This document shows positions 53,881 through 64,000 of a stretch of DNA of 64,000 nt, piece by piece. The notes below the pieces were generated by a model. The model worked only from the letters and a program-made list of their open reading frames with translations, ran no database searches and was not told the DNA's origin. Numbering within the stretch: the stretch's first letter is position 1; every line of letters starts with the position of its first letter. Source of the stretch: Cydia pomonella (taxonomy: Eukaryota; Arthropoda; Insecta; Lepidoptera; Tortricidae). A program made the position numbers and the translations under genes. The stretch is from NCBI RefSeq assembly GCF_033807575.1, contig NC_084707.1, forward strand, positions 12,138,550 to 12,202,549, in the 5' to 3' direction.

Positions 53881-54605
53881 AAAAAAATATTCGAAAGGAC
53901 TCTTGCGCGCATTATGCGCTTATTGCGACATGTTAGAAAAGTCAACATGTTTAAACAATACTTACCTTAGTTCTAAACTTTCTGTCATTGCCATGTATGT
54001 AACTAAAAATTTCCAATATAAACACCGTTACGTACTCCAAGATACATAATTATGAAACTGCGACCCAGCAAGTGTAGGGGCAAAAAACACGATCTAAAAT
54101 TAAATTGACAGTAGAATTTTGATTAAATATTAAGGCGGTTGGGATGGGTCGGAGGCGGAATGCAGGTTGTCGTTGCAGCGTTGGCTTCCGCCCCAAGATT
54201 TATGATGCGGCCAACAGGCGAATATTGAAAACTCATAGTGCTGGAGGAAAACACGAGCCGTTATAAATGGAGCCCGAATTAATAAATAAACATCTTGAGG
54301 ACACCAGGTGAAGCATTTCGGCTATACAATAAGGAAAGCTGACCACAACTAAATATAAGCACGGTAAGTAAAATATAACGGTAAGTATTTAAATTATTTT
54401 AACTAGCCATATAGACATTTTCCTAGTTATTTACCTAATCATACGTGACATATGGAAAATATACAGCGTGTATTTTTAACACGACCCCATAATCAAATGA
54501 TAGTTACTTTAGGCTATAATGGACACACTTTCATAGGTTTTATAAAAAAATTGACGATTTACATTGTTTTAACTCAAAACGTCTCATTTAATGTCGCGAC
54601 GTGAG
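53881..54605. other. unique DNA, GC-richer at 54130-54290
   Basis: GGCGGTTGGGATGGGTCGGA and GGCTTCCGCCCCAAGATTTA are non-repetitive in this window. Two GTAAGT sites near 54363 and 54380 lack a plausible exon upstream. No gene is called. Confidence 0.35.
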
Positions 54606-54770
54606 AACTGTCACAAGTGACCATGATGTACGAAATACATTGCCGCTCGGAGTTTTTTTAAATATTAATTACGCTCTGGTGGTTAAGACTAAATTAAAAA
54701 AATCATTCAGAATTGTTTTATTGCACTAAAACCTACGTCTAGTTTAAGTTTGTGGTTATATGAAAAATCC
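54606..54770 (-). repeat. dispersed repeat, partner of 50632-50784
   Basis: AACTGTCACAAGTGACCATG at the left and TCTAGTTTAAGTTTGTGGTT at the right are the reverse complement of the 50.6-kb copy. Confidence 0.7.
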
Positions 54771-55098
54771 ATACTGTATATACGTGTTAGTTAATAATAT
54801 AATATGTATACCTAATAATGCAAACATTCAAATACTTAACACAAATCAAAATATTAGATGTACCTAATAATTCGGTATGTTAAGGCTCCGTAGGTTCATT
54901 TTCTTCTGTTACTCACACAGAGCGTAAGCGAGATGGATGCTCAGAACTGCAAATATCATGTTTTTAAATTTTAATTTGATGTACGTTTTACAAAAGAATA
55001 AAGTGTTCGCAAAGTTCCATCCAATTTTCCTATTTATAGCTATTGTGCATATATTATTACAAATTTTAAAAGTGCATCTTAATCCTATGTTAGTGATT

Positions 55099-55258
55099 TT
55101 TTTTTGTATTGAGCGAACGTCAGAAAATCAGGATTCAAATCGCTGAAGTCGCTAGAGAAAATCCTCAACATTGCTAATTAAATTTTTGGCAACCTTATTA
55201 TCTAGAAAAGCGGTACGAGTTTTCAATAACTCCGCTCTCTGAACTTACGGCAACTTAA
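55099..55258 (-). repeat. dispersed repeat, partner of 3650-3780
   Basis: GCGAACGTCAGAAAATCAGG, TTTTTGGCAACCTTATT and AATAACTCCGCTCTCTGAAC are the reverse complement of the 3.6-kb copy. Confidence 0.6.
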
Positions 55259-56493
55259 ACAATAAATAATTGTACAAAGGTTTGTATGAAATAATTTAAA
55301 TGAAATGCACGAGTACAAATAGACACAAGAGAGATTTAAGTCACTTCAACGTCATCATTCTCATATTAATATTACCAATGCTTTCTTAAAAAGTACTATT
55401 TTTAAGAAAATATTTTTTCTAGGTCGTTTTTTAAGCATCAGTATGAACAAAATAAATACTACTTATTACCATAATGTGTGTGTAGTAAATTAAAATATTT
55501 ATGTATCTGCCGCGCCATAGATTTGTAGATGTACGTTTTCTTTGATTTCGCTGTTTATTGATTTGAGACAAAAAATCTTTAATTTTGTAAATAAAAATAA
55601 TTGTTTGAAAAATAATAGGTTATATTTTATCCTGCTTACTTACATACTTCAAGGAGGAATGTTTGCAAGCTAACATAGGTATACTTAATTACCTATAAAT
55701 ATCTTATAAGAAATATATTTATAGAAACCAAACTATTATAATTTAATGTTTTGCGCAACCGTATCTTAACTGGGGTGAAATAATTTAATTATGTAACTTA
55801 AATATCGCTCTCTTATACTAAATGCCGATTAAAAGAAAACTAAAATAAAAAAATAAAAACAAGGAATTGATACTGAAAGCGATGGCGGGTACGCACTAGT
55901 ACTACGATTTGTAGTTGGCACTAACACTTAGAGTTTTATACTAATATGTTTGAATAGTGTAAAGTTAAGTCCATAACAATTGATTCAATATAATATTTTT
56001 GGTACTGAAATCATAGCAACAAACATTATGATTTGAAAATCGATGTCAAGAATCGTCTCTAGAGGAAATCGCCCAAATGTTATTCTTTTTTACTCTTGTA
56101 ACTCAACACCACTTCCAATGCGGAAAGTTTACCCAATTGCTCGCTAGATGACGCTAGCGTCGAGTTAGATCGCGCAAGTGTTAGGCTTTCACAGTTTTCA
56201 TGGCATGTGTTAGACATTAGTATGCAAACCGTTCGCTAGATGGCGGTGGCGTCGAGATAGAACGCGTTTTAAGCGTTTGTTTTCCATAGAATAGGTTAAG
56301 TTCTAATTTTGTTTTTTTATTAATGATTATTGGAAGGATCAAGTTGGTGATACGGATATGTTATGCGATGGATCCAGCTACTCTGTTTACTTTAATACTA
56401 GAGATGCTTGAAGACTGATTGTATAGGTAATAACTAATTATTGAAACCAGTGGTGGTTCGGTTGAGGGAGTTCGCTCCTGCAAACTTCTGTAG
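55259..56493. other. AT-rich DNA with one direct repeat pair
   Basis: At 56142-56175 and 56231-56264 the motif TCGCTAGATGRCGSTRGCGT followed by CGAGWTAGAWCGCG is duplicated about 90 bp apart. Otherwise no gene or known repeat. Confidence 0.5.
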
Positions 56494-56891
56494 GTTTAAG
56501 ACGAAAGTCTCCACTTTCGACCCCTGCGAAATCGCCTTTTCATAAAAACGCAGTCCTCATTTTCCTCTCTCGATATTAACATTATTGAGAATATTTTGAC
56601 ACAATTTGTTGTATATCAACAACAGCTATGCGCTTGATATGCGCACAGCGATTGATTTTTTCGAATTTTTAATAATTATATGAGATTAATATTAAAATAA
56701 AATTATGAAATATGTTTTTCGCCCCTAATTTTTCCAATAATTAAAAAAAATTAAAAAGTTGAACTTAGGGGCTATAGCTATGGTTAATATACATCAAATT
56801 ATGTAAACATATTTTCCATAATGTCAATATCCAGAGAGGAAAATGGGGACTACGTTTGTATGGAGAAGCGGCCGTCCTCTTTCCTCTTAAG
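56494..56891. mobile_element. palindromic MITE (cttaag family), long copy
   Basis: GTTTAAGACGAAAGTCTCCA..CAGTCCTCATTTTCCTCTCT mirrors AGAGAGGAAAATGGGGACTA..CCGTCCTCTTTCCTCTTAAGC. Arms of about 130 bp, with AT-rich spacer. Related to 39081-39450. Confidence 0.8.
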
Positions 56892-57410
56892 CTGTAACAC
56901 GGACTGTGTTAACTTTTTTGTGCATTGTTACCAAGTCTGTACAATCCGACAACTTTGAAAATAAACTACCTATAATTGTCGTTAATAACTACTATCTTTC
57001 GCTAATTGACCGCCCTAAAGTGTATGTACACTCTAGTTTATTTGGATATTATTTAATGCTGTTTCTGGGATTGATATATCAAATAAGAATCTATTACATC
57101 CATAGTTTTTTTTAACCATTTGTTTAGGAATTTAATAATGACGCTTGGCATATAAGTATGTAGATGGTTTGCCTTCCTTATTAAAACGATGGCCGTTAAA
57201 CTCTGAAATAACGGCGCTCGTGCAAAATTAATAAGCAGCAGTGGGCGCTGAAAAAGCTTAATTTACAAAACTGTTTTACATAAAGCTCCATCAATCAATG
57301 AAAATGTACATCGATTGTCAATTTAGGTAAAATTAATAATGACGTTCGCTTAATATTGGACGCGTCGGATAATAATGATTGTGATTTAAAGTTTTTTTAC
57401 ATACCACGTG
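56892..57410. other. AT-rich DNA, no gene supported
   Basis: The frame at 56906-57115 is AT-driven and has no recognisable domain. Nothing else is seen. Confidence 0.4.
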
Positions 57411-57544
57411 CAGTCACGTCTGAAAGTATTGATACGAGAAATATGCCAAAAATATGTATACACTACCTTTATATGGGCAATAAAGTCGTGTATACCTACA
57501 TATTTTAAGCACTTTTTTCGTATCGATATTTTCAGACGTGACCG
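57411..57544. mobile_element. palindromic MITE
   Basis: CAGTCACGTCTGAAAGTATT, then GATACGAGAAA, mirrors TTTCGTATCGATATTTTCAG and ACGTGACCG. GTATACAC/GTGTATAC lies at the centre. The arms have several mismatches. Confidence 0.75.
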
Positions 57545-57565
57545 TATCTACCTAGATTAAAAATG

Positions 57566-57834
57566 AAAAAACCGGCCAAGTGCGAGTCGAAATCGCGCAC
57601 GAACGGTTCCGTACCATTATCTATAAAAACGGCAAAAAGTTACCTACGTTTGTTGTATGGGAGCCCGTTAAATATTTATTTTATTCTGTTTTTTTAGTAT
57701 TTGTTGTTACAGCGGTAACATAAATACATCATCTGTGAAAATTTCAACTATCCATCACGGTTCATGAGATACAGCCTGGTGACAGACCGACAGACGGACG
57801 GACGGACGGACAGCGGAGTCTTAGTAATAGGATC
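57566..57834 (+). repeat. 'ggccaagtgcgagtc' repeat, left part (split)
   Basis: AACCGGCCAAGTGCGAGTCG, GTTTGTTGTATGGGAGCCCG, CATCACGGTTCATGAGATAC and (GACG)n form a very common lepidopteran repeat. It is interrupted at TAATAGGATC and resumes at about 58597 with GGTCCCGTTTTACC. Confidence 0.85.
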
Positions 57835-58595
57835 GTGTTGCCAGGTGCGCGGAAGAGAATTATCGTATTTGAGTGTCAAAATTATCGTACCGATGAAAAA
57901 AATATCGTACGCCTATCAAAAAGGCTCTACTCCCAAAATTTCTTGCAAAATAAGCTTACATGTCCAATGTATAATCAAATAAAAACGCAATTTTTGTCTA
58001 AATGGCGCAAAAAACAGTTTTATATTTGTGCAATTTTTTTTATACTACGTCGGTGGCAAACAAGCATACGGCCCGCCTGATGGTAAACAGTCTCCGTAGC
58101 CTATGTACTCCTGCAACTCCAGAGGAGTTACATGCGCGTTGCCGACCCTAAACCTCACCTTACTCACCGGCAGGAACACAACACTATGAGTAGGGTCTAG
58201 TGTTATTTGGCTGCTGTTTTCTGTAAGGTGGAGGTACTTCCCCAGTTGGGCTCTGCTCTAGATCTGGAATGACATCCACTGGCTGTGCCCTACCACACAA
58301 AGCGAGATGACATTCGCAATGCCCATACCTCTCTTTTGGACGTAGTTTAAGGACGTACCCGTTTGTGATAGATTCTAACGGTTTACAGAAAATTTCGATA
58401 TTTTTGACGTAAAGACGTAGCCTATTTCTCAAGGGAAGTGTCATATTTTGCTTCAAAAGCTAGACTTTTTTGGTGGCGTCGTCTAAGGGCTGAAATTATC
58501 GTACTTTTGCGTACGATAATGCACTTTGGAAAGTACAACGTACCGGATCCCAAATTATCGTACGTGTACGACAATTATCGTACGCCTGGCAACAC
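57835..58595. mobile_element. DNA element with TIR GTGTTGCCAGG inserted in the repeat
   Basis: GTGTTGCCAGGTGCGCGG at the left mirrors CGCCTGGCAACAC at the right. ATTATCGTAC-type motifs are repeated near both ends (57861, 57882, 57903; 58494, 58508, 58551, 58573) in both orientations, like subterminal transposase sites. The interior is taken up by another repeat (58037-58355). No transposase is encoded. Confidence 0.75.
58037..58355 (-). repeat. 'ggcaaacaagc' family repeat, intact copy
   Basis: TTTTTTTTATACTACGTCGG, TGGCAAACAAGCATACGGCC, GGAGTTACATGCGCGTTGCC, AGTGTTATTTGGCTGC and TTTTGGACGTAGTTTAAGG run continuously. It is the unsplit form of 36740-37766. The minus-strand frame across it is not conserved with the other copies, so it is non-coding. 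Confidence 0.8.
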
Positions 58596-58596
58596 T

Positions 58597-58699
58597 GGTC
58601 CCGTTTTACCCTTTACGTCATCATCCTCCTAGCGTTTGTCCCGTACTGTGACGGGGTCCGCTTTCCTTTTTCTTTTTTTACGTACGGAACCCTAATAAA
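58597..58699 (+). repeat. 'ggccaagtgcgagtc' repeat, right part
   Basis: GGTCCCGTTTTACCCTTTAC to TACGTACGGAACCCTAATAA completes the unit begun at 57566, matching its usual 3' end. Confidence 0.8.
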
Positions 58700-60654
58700 A
58701 AAAACCGATATACTCGTATACCTTATAAGCGCGAGAAATATTCGAAAGATATACGTATAAGTATAACTCATATATTATTATGTATGACGAAACCAGTATC
58801 ACTTATCTCGTGAGCTATTAATTCACATTTTTGTCACTTTGTCATCATTTGAGATTTCCATTTCTGAGATAGGAAGGGAGGGGCGCACAATGTACAGTAT
58901 CTCATTTACTTATGATTTATATCTCGATAGAGTTTTCCATTTCTCCCCTTTCACCTCTAGACAGACCTCGTGACTCGTGACATGGTGGGATCATTATTTA
59001 ATGCGCCCGGAGTTGCTCGAACCGCTGCCACGATAGACGATAAATAACAATGAACAAGTATTGCTATGGAATAGCGATTTTGTATTCAGTTAGCATTTCT
59101 AACGTTTGTCTTTTTGCTGTAACGTATACCTTGTTTGCTGTATATAACATTACTATGTTTCATACGAAACGTGTATTTGGTATCTGCGCAATTTAAAGTT
59201 CTTCCTTAATAGACATGACACGAGTAACTTTATTGGAGGTAGCAGTTATCGTTTTGCTTTATAATACTATACTATGCATTACTTTAATCTTATCTGACTG
59301 AAATGTTTTGTAGTCAATAGCAATAAAACATGAGTTAACATTAGATTAATACTTAATACAAGATACGTGACTCCAAAGCTTTTTCCTACATAATTTAAGG
59401 AATAAATCGAGTTTAAATCCGATACTAAAATAAGTATTATATTATTATGTTCATATGTTATTTTTTTTTTGTTAAGTGTTATTATAAATCAATGCAGCAT
59501 CTTACGAATATCTTTATACTTCTCAATGTTCGGCTGCTGAAGCTGACTCAATCGAATATGGGGAATTGGGGAAATAACTCAAACAATTCTTAACAAAATT
59601 AATGTATATAAAAAATGTAATTGAAAACAGTAAAATCAGTTTCACCAACAATGAATCATAGTTGTATCATATTCTTTATTTTATTGGTAGTAGTTGTGGG
59701 AAGCGTTTAATAGACAAATTCCATCTTGTGCTTGGTGGAAGTGCAGTAATTGAGCAAGCGAGCGTCAATGTTTAATCAGCCCGAAGCGAGCGAGCCGTTT
59801 ATCAATCCGCTGAAAAAACAACATATTTCAATATCCACTGATTAATATCCGCTGCCAGTTCGCCGGCCGAGGCAAACACGAAATTTATGTACTGCGACCG
59901 AGCGGTTTATTTCATTTTGCTTTTTAAATTACGAATGTTGCGCGACAATTGGCTGACACATCGCTACCAACTGTTGCTGTGATTATAATAGAATTCGTAT
60001 TAGAATTCACATTTCAATAATTGTACCAACACTGATTATACTGATTGAAGCGACACTGTCATTATAATAAGACCAATCTCAATTCCTTAGCAACAACTGC
60101 CACTATCTTCTGACGACAACATAAGAAATTTAACGGCATCCTAAGATAATTACCTACTTCACAAAGTGTAAATACGCACATAGAGAAAATATAACACTGT
60201 AGAGTGTAGAAGATTAATTCCTTTTATTCTCATTGCCGCAACCATCTTGTATAGGTACACATGCCGGTGTCAGTGCCACAAAATTTGAATACAACCCGAC
60301 AGTTTCTCAGGCCGAAGCTATATTAGCATAAAGACATAATTGATGGCTAAACTAATTTAATGTTACACAGCAATTATGCTAAGACGCTCATGGTTTACAA
60401 CGCCATAAAATTTACTTCCGGTCCCCGAAACTGCAACGGAAGTAATAAGCAGTGCAATACTCGTGGCCATAAATTAGAATAAGCAGTTTTAAGTGAAAAG
60501 GGCGCGCTGCCTCCGCTCCGCCTGATACGTAAATTTGTAACTTGTACTTACATTTTCCGATGCAAATATGCTTAATTTTATGTTACGGATACCTTATAAA
60601 TAACGAATGTAAACATCGCGTCGTCTTAGTGTTCTTTACATACCCTGCACCAAC
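58700..60654. other. unique AT-rich DNA with GC-richer patches
   Basis: Patches at 58970-59050 and 59740-59900 (CCGAAGCGAGCGAGCCG) are non-repetitive here. No open frame, repeat or RNA that I can support. Confidence 0.4.
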
Positions 60655-60775
60655 TATGCTTCTCTGTTTGGCCTAAAGGTTGACTGGTAGAGAATGCCGC
60701 GTGGCATTAAGTCCGCCTCTTGTCACTGTATCTTTTTTACTGTGCAATAAAGTTTAAATAAATAAATAAAATAAA
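60655..60775 (+). mobile_element. LINE/SINE 3' tail
   Basis: GGTTGACTGGTAGAGAATGC, GGCATTAAGTCCGCCTCTTG, TGTGCAATAAAGTTTAAATA and an (AAAT)n tail. It is the best preserved of the three copies. Confidence 0.8.
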
Positions 60776-61421
60776 TCGTTTTTAGAAGTTTGGTAAATTA
60801 TTCCTACACACATATCATACCACAAATTAGGGCTACCATAAAGATAAACCGTGTTGTTAGAACCAATACCTTATCGGCCAAAATGTTATTATTGCGTAAT
60901 AAATAATAACGTTATACGATTTTATAATTCCCATTGTCTAACAGTTGACAAGGCTTACGCATTTTATTATAAACTTAATAACTGTAGGAATTGCATTGGT
61001 ACTGGAAAAATTTGTAGAACAAGTAATATAATCATAAAATACCAATAGGAACAAATTGGTTCAGCAATACGCAATACTTATTCATATTCATATGCGAAAC
61101 AATCCGCTGAAATTTGAAAGTATAAATTATCCCGCAGCAGTGTAGTCGTAAAGTGGAACTCTCAGACTTAACACGGAACTTTTATTAAAATAACAACATT
61201 AAGCCGTTAATTTGTTAGTAAAACTTGAACAGACGGTAAAAATTAATTATTAACAGTGCGCGGACGCGCCGCGTTGCGTCGCTTTTCTATAATTCAGGCT
61301 TTTCTTAGACGAACCCGGAGCCATAAGATTTTACTACTACACTTTCGTGTCTGATTGTATTTTGTGGCATAAATAACCCCTGGAATATAACCTTAAGCTT
61401 GTACGCGTTTGATAGGTACTT
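60776..61421. other. no gene supported
   Basis: AT-rich; a CGCGGACGCGCCGCGTTGCG patch at 61258-61280 is the only GC-rich spot. The frame at 60851-61048 is domain-free. Confidence 0.4.
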
Positions 61422-62053
61422 ATTTTTAGGGTTCCGTAGTCAACTAGGAACTCTTATAGTTTCGCCATGTTTGTCTGTCTGTCTGTCTGTCTGTCCGAGG
61501 CTTTGCTCCGTGGTCGTTAGTGCTAGAAAGCTGAAATTTGGCATGGATATATAAATCAGTAAAGCCGACAAAGTCGTACAATAAAATCTAAAAATTTAAT
61601 TTTTTAAATTAACGTAAAGTGGGGGTGAATTTTTTTTTTTGCTTCAACTCTACAGTGTGGGATATCGTTGGAAAGGTTTTTCAAAACTAAGTAGTCTTCA
61701 ACAAACATTTCTTGATAAAATGAATATATTTGGAGATAATTGCTCCGAAAGAAAAAAAAATGTGTCCCCCCGCTCTAACTTTTGAACCATAGGTCCAAAA
61801 AATATGAAAAAAATCTTGGAAGTAGAGCATAAGAAAGACATTAAATGAAAACTATAGCGGATATGATCAGTTTAGCTGTTTTTGAGTTATCGCAAAAAGT
61901 TTCCCCTTCATAGTAGACAGACGTACACCCACAATTCATCCCTTGGTTAACAATCTATCATACTTTAAGCTCCAGTTTAGCTTATTGTGACGGAAGAGTA
62001 ACTACGGAACCCTACTCTGAGCATGGCCCGACATGCTCTTGGCCGGTTTTTTC
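61422..62053 (+). mobile_element. dispersed 'gttccgtagcc' repeat, second long copy
   Basis: TTTTTAGGGTTCCGTAGTCA, (GTCT)n at 61468-61494, GGCTTTGCTCCGTGGTCGTT, GAACCATAGGTCCAAAAAAT and GACATGCTCTTGGCCGGTTT parallel 23895-24613 nearly base for base with small gaps. Confidence 0.85.
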
Positions 62054-62147
62054 AATAAGAAGCAGGATTGTTACAACAGTTTTTATAATATTATAAAATA
62101 AAAAAAACATTTACTTACCATAATTATATATTTATTAATACTCTAGT

Positions 62148-62711
62148 ACCTGGGCGACCGAGGTTTGCTCGGTTATAATTATTTATTGTAATATGGTGGT
62201 GTATAGGTTATAATCTACATAAACTTAAAAAGTAAAATGTGAACTGACAATTATTATTATTTACAATCGATTTTACCTTACAGCACTTGTCACAGAGTAA
62301 CACCATCTATTGTCAATTTCTCTTATTAGATAGGTCATTTTTTTACTAAATTAAACTTGTCTAAAACAATAAAAATTAAAAAATTATATATAAACTTGAA
62401 CATATAAAAAACAAAACAAAAGTTAGTCACCGGGCGAGATTCGAACCCATATCACTCGTTTAGCAGTCCGCGTTTTAACCCGCTGGATCAGACGGACAGT
62501 GGCCGGCAACACGAAATTAGCGACCATATTCTGCGTCGAAAGAAAAACGCATGAAAACTCGAAACACGCGTTTTCCCAAACATAAGACTAATCTAGATAG
62601 ATTGTATACCCCCAAAAACCCCCATATACCAAATTTCAGCGAAATCGTTAGAGCCGTTTCCGAGATCACAGAAATATATATATACAAGAATTGCTCGTTT
62701 AAAGGTATAAG
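62148..62711. mobile_element. composite repeat carrying a tRNA-like SINE head
   Basis: It begins AGTACCTGGGCGACCGAGGT, then TTGCTCGGTTAT, and ends ATTGCTCGTTTAAAGGTATA, a familiar lepidopteran pair of ends. Inside, 62427-62505 on the minus strand reads ATCCAGCGGGTTAAAACGCG (A-box-like) and GGGTTCGAATCTC (B box), a tRNA-derived head. CGAAATCGTTAGAGCCGTTT lies in the 3' part. No protein is encoded. Confidence 0.65.
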
Positions 62712-62939
62712 ATAAACGAAACATTAATAAATAATTCATATATAACTAGTAATTGATATAAATAAAATACTATATAAACTGTTGATAAAATTGTCGTCTA
62801 CAAAAAGTGCGAGACTATTAAGAAATGAAGGTAAATTGGTGTGTTTACATTATTACATGTATTTACCTACATACTCGTAATATATATGCGGCGACGCCAA
62901 ATTAATGAGATAAGGGCAAGCGAATGATGATATATACAG

Positions 62940-63200
62940 AGGTATTACAGAAACTGGTAATACTAAAGTAAATTAATAACAAGCTTAAATCTAAAATAGG
63001 CCCTTGTGGCATTGTACCAAGGATGATGGCGGCATTTCCTCGTTGTATCGCAATGCTGATACGTTTTGCGAGGAAACCGTCAGCTCTTCGGTCACCAGTT
63101 ATTTCAACAAGACGCTTCGCGATTTTTGCAAAAACCTTGTTCGCGCTTGGACCCCATGGACCTATAGTTTTCAGTTGAATGAAATACGTTTCAAGAGTAC
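62940..63200 (-). pseudogene. relic of the RT/PD-(D/E)xK-like element, C-terminal end
   Basis: Minus-strand TIGPWGPSANKVFAKIAKRL, VEITGDRRADGFLAKRISIA and IQRGNAAIILGTMP align over about 53 residues with the last part of the frame at 29405-31372 (GPWGPSARRLFKDLSARLIE, SGDQRAGHYFAQRISIAIQR and the following GN..). Identity is well above half by eye. The RT and nuclease-like parts are absent, so this is a 5'-truncated fragment. It is a different subfamily, since the DNA is diverged and AT-richer. Confidence 0.8.
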
Positions 63201-63215
63201 ATGCACACAAACTAT

Positions 63216-64000
63216 TATTTAGGTACATTATCAGTTGAGGTTAATCAGCGAAAGTCAATTCAACTTCGACTGTGATTCGATTTTTATCTGGTTATCATTG
63301 GTGGTTGATAATCTGGTTATGGCGTTCATACCTATATATTCGATTTCACTTTATTAACATTTTTTTGATTCTAATGTGGTATATAAATAACACATCTACT
63401 AGTAATAGACCCGCTGAGCTCAACGATGCTAAAATCATTAAACTGATCCCACAAAGTAATTGAGATACTAATAAGTTTTCTATAGAAAATCTACTTTCTC
63501 AGAAGATGAGAAGAATGTTCGTATTCCGGTATCGATGTGCTAACAAATGAAATTAATGCATTCCTCCAGAGAAATAAAATGTCATTAGTTTCGCTCGATG
63601 AGCTCGCCCCGACCGACCAGAGCGACCTCCTTAATAAAGATCTAGTTTATTCTCGCGATCGATTTCACCTAGGTATAATGTAAGGGTCTTATTGACTAGA
63701 AAAAAGTTTAAATAGGGTTAAGCTTTGCTGTTAACTTGTTAAGATACAAAAACACTCAGAGACAAGAAAATTAACGTTTGGTATAAGTAGTTAAGATTTG
63801 AATTGCGTAATCTAGAAATGTATTACCCAGAACCATGTGTGTTAGAATTACGTGGGTATGGCTAGCTATAAAATTGCTTGGGCGGATTACGAATGGAATT
63901 TATTCAATGGCCGTGAAATCATTGAAAAAGAGATGAAGGTTTTGAAATTAAGTTAATTGTACTAAGCGTTAGCGGAGGTCTTCGTTTTGACTCGGGCAAA
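63216..64000. other. no gene supported
   Basis: AT-rich; direct TCTGGTTAT repeat at 63287 and 63311. A GC-richer patch at 63595-63660 is unique. Nothing else is recognised to the window end. Confidence 0.4.

Noticed and set aside
58184..58456. Minus-strand frame of 90 codons
   Set aside because: It runs across a dispersed repeat and the frame is not kept in the copies at 36740 and 5440.
62427..62505. Possible tRNA gene (minus)
   Set aside because: B box and an A-box-like segment only, embedded in a longer repeat; the arms do not pair as a tRNA.
1..64000. Bacterial-type promoters, ribosome-binding sites, terminators or operons
   Set aside because: The repeats are lepidopteran nuclear; such signals have no meaning here and none were called.

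Overview
This is a moth or butterfly (ditrysian Lepidoptera) nuclear genome window, about two-thirds A+T. I infer this from its repeats: tRNA-derived SINEs, LINE 3' tails with CAATAAAG ends, the 'ggccaagtgcgagtc' and 'ggcaaacaagc..ggcccgcctgatgg' repeat families, palindromic MITEs, and BEL/Pao, RTE-type and hAT relics. There are no operons, bacterial genes, rRNA or CRISPR arrays. Nearly all of it is intergenic or intronic sequence, and most recognisable protein homology comes from transposable elements.

Region 1-25 kb: mostly unique AT-rich DNA with a few GC-richer islands of possible regulatory character. It holds four short candidate host exons with good splice signals (906-995, 3982-4064, 6355-6410, 21685-21810), a near-perfect 721-bp palindrome (15954-16674) whose loop carries three 26-bp tandem repeats, and a SINE (19319-19602) whose un-inserted paralogous site survives about 350 bp downstream.

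Region 25.6-32 kb: a nest of retroelements. A minus-strand LINE, abutting a second LINE fragment, was split by an internally deleted BEL/Pao LTR element with ATTGG duplications on both sides. The BEL/Pao 3' LTR was then split by a 5'-truncated element with an intact 601-codon reverse-transcriptase frame ending in a CxC..H..C plus PD-(D/E)xK-like domain, flanked by 11-bp duplications. A second relic of that RT family lies at 62.9-63.2 kb.

Region 33-43 kb: a LINE 3' tail followed by two tandem GC-rich units of roughly 700 bp, each ending in (ATT)n; a hAT relic with transposase C-terminus (36905-37573) inside another repeat; a LINE 3' fragment with 10-bp duplications (40646-41172); several palindromic MITEs.

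Region 44-64 kb: dispersed 'gttccgtagcc' repeats, a 5'-truncated RTE-type LINE with a 16-bp duplication but no RT core (47231-48613), palindromic MITEs, a two-exon candidate gene end (53217-53526), a three-layer repeat nest (57.5-58.7 kb), and a composite SINE-bearing repeat (62.15-62.71 kb).

No complete host gene is visible. The host exon calls rest on splice signals and open frame only.
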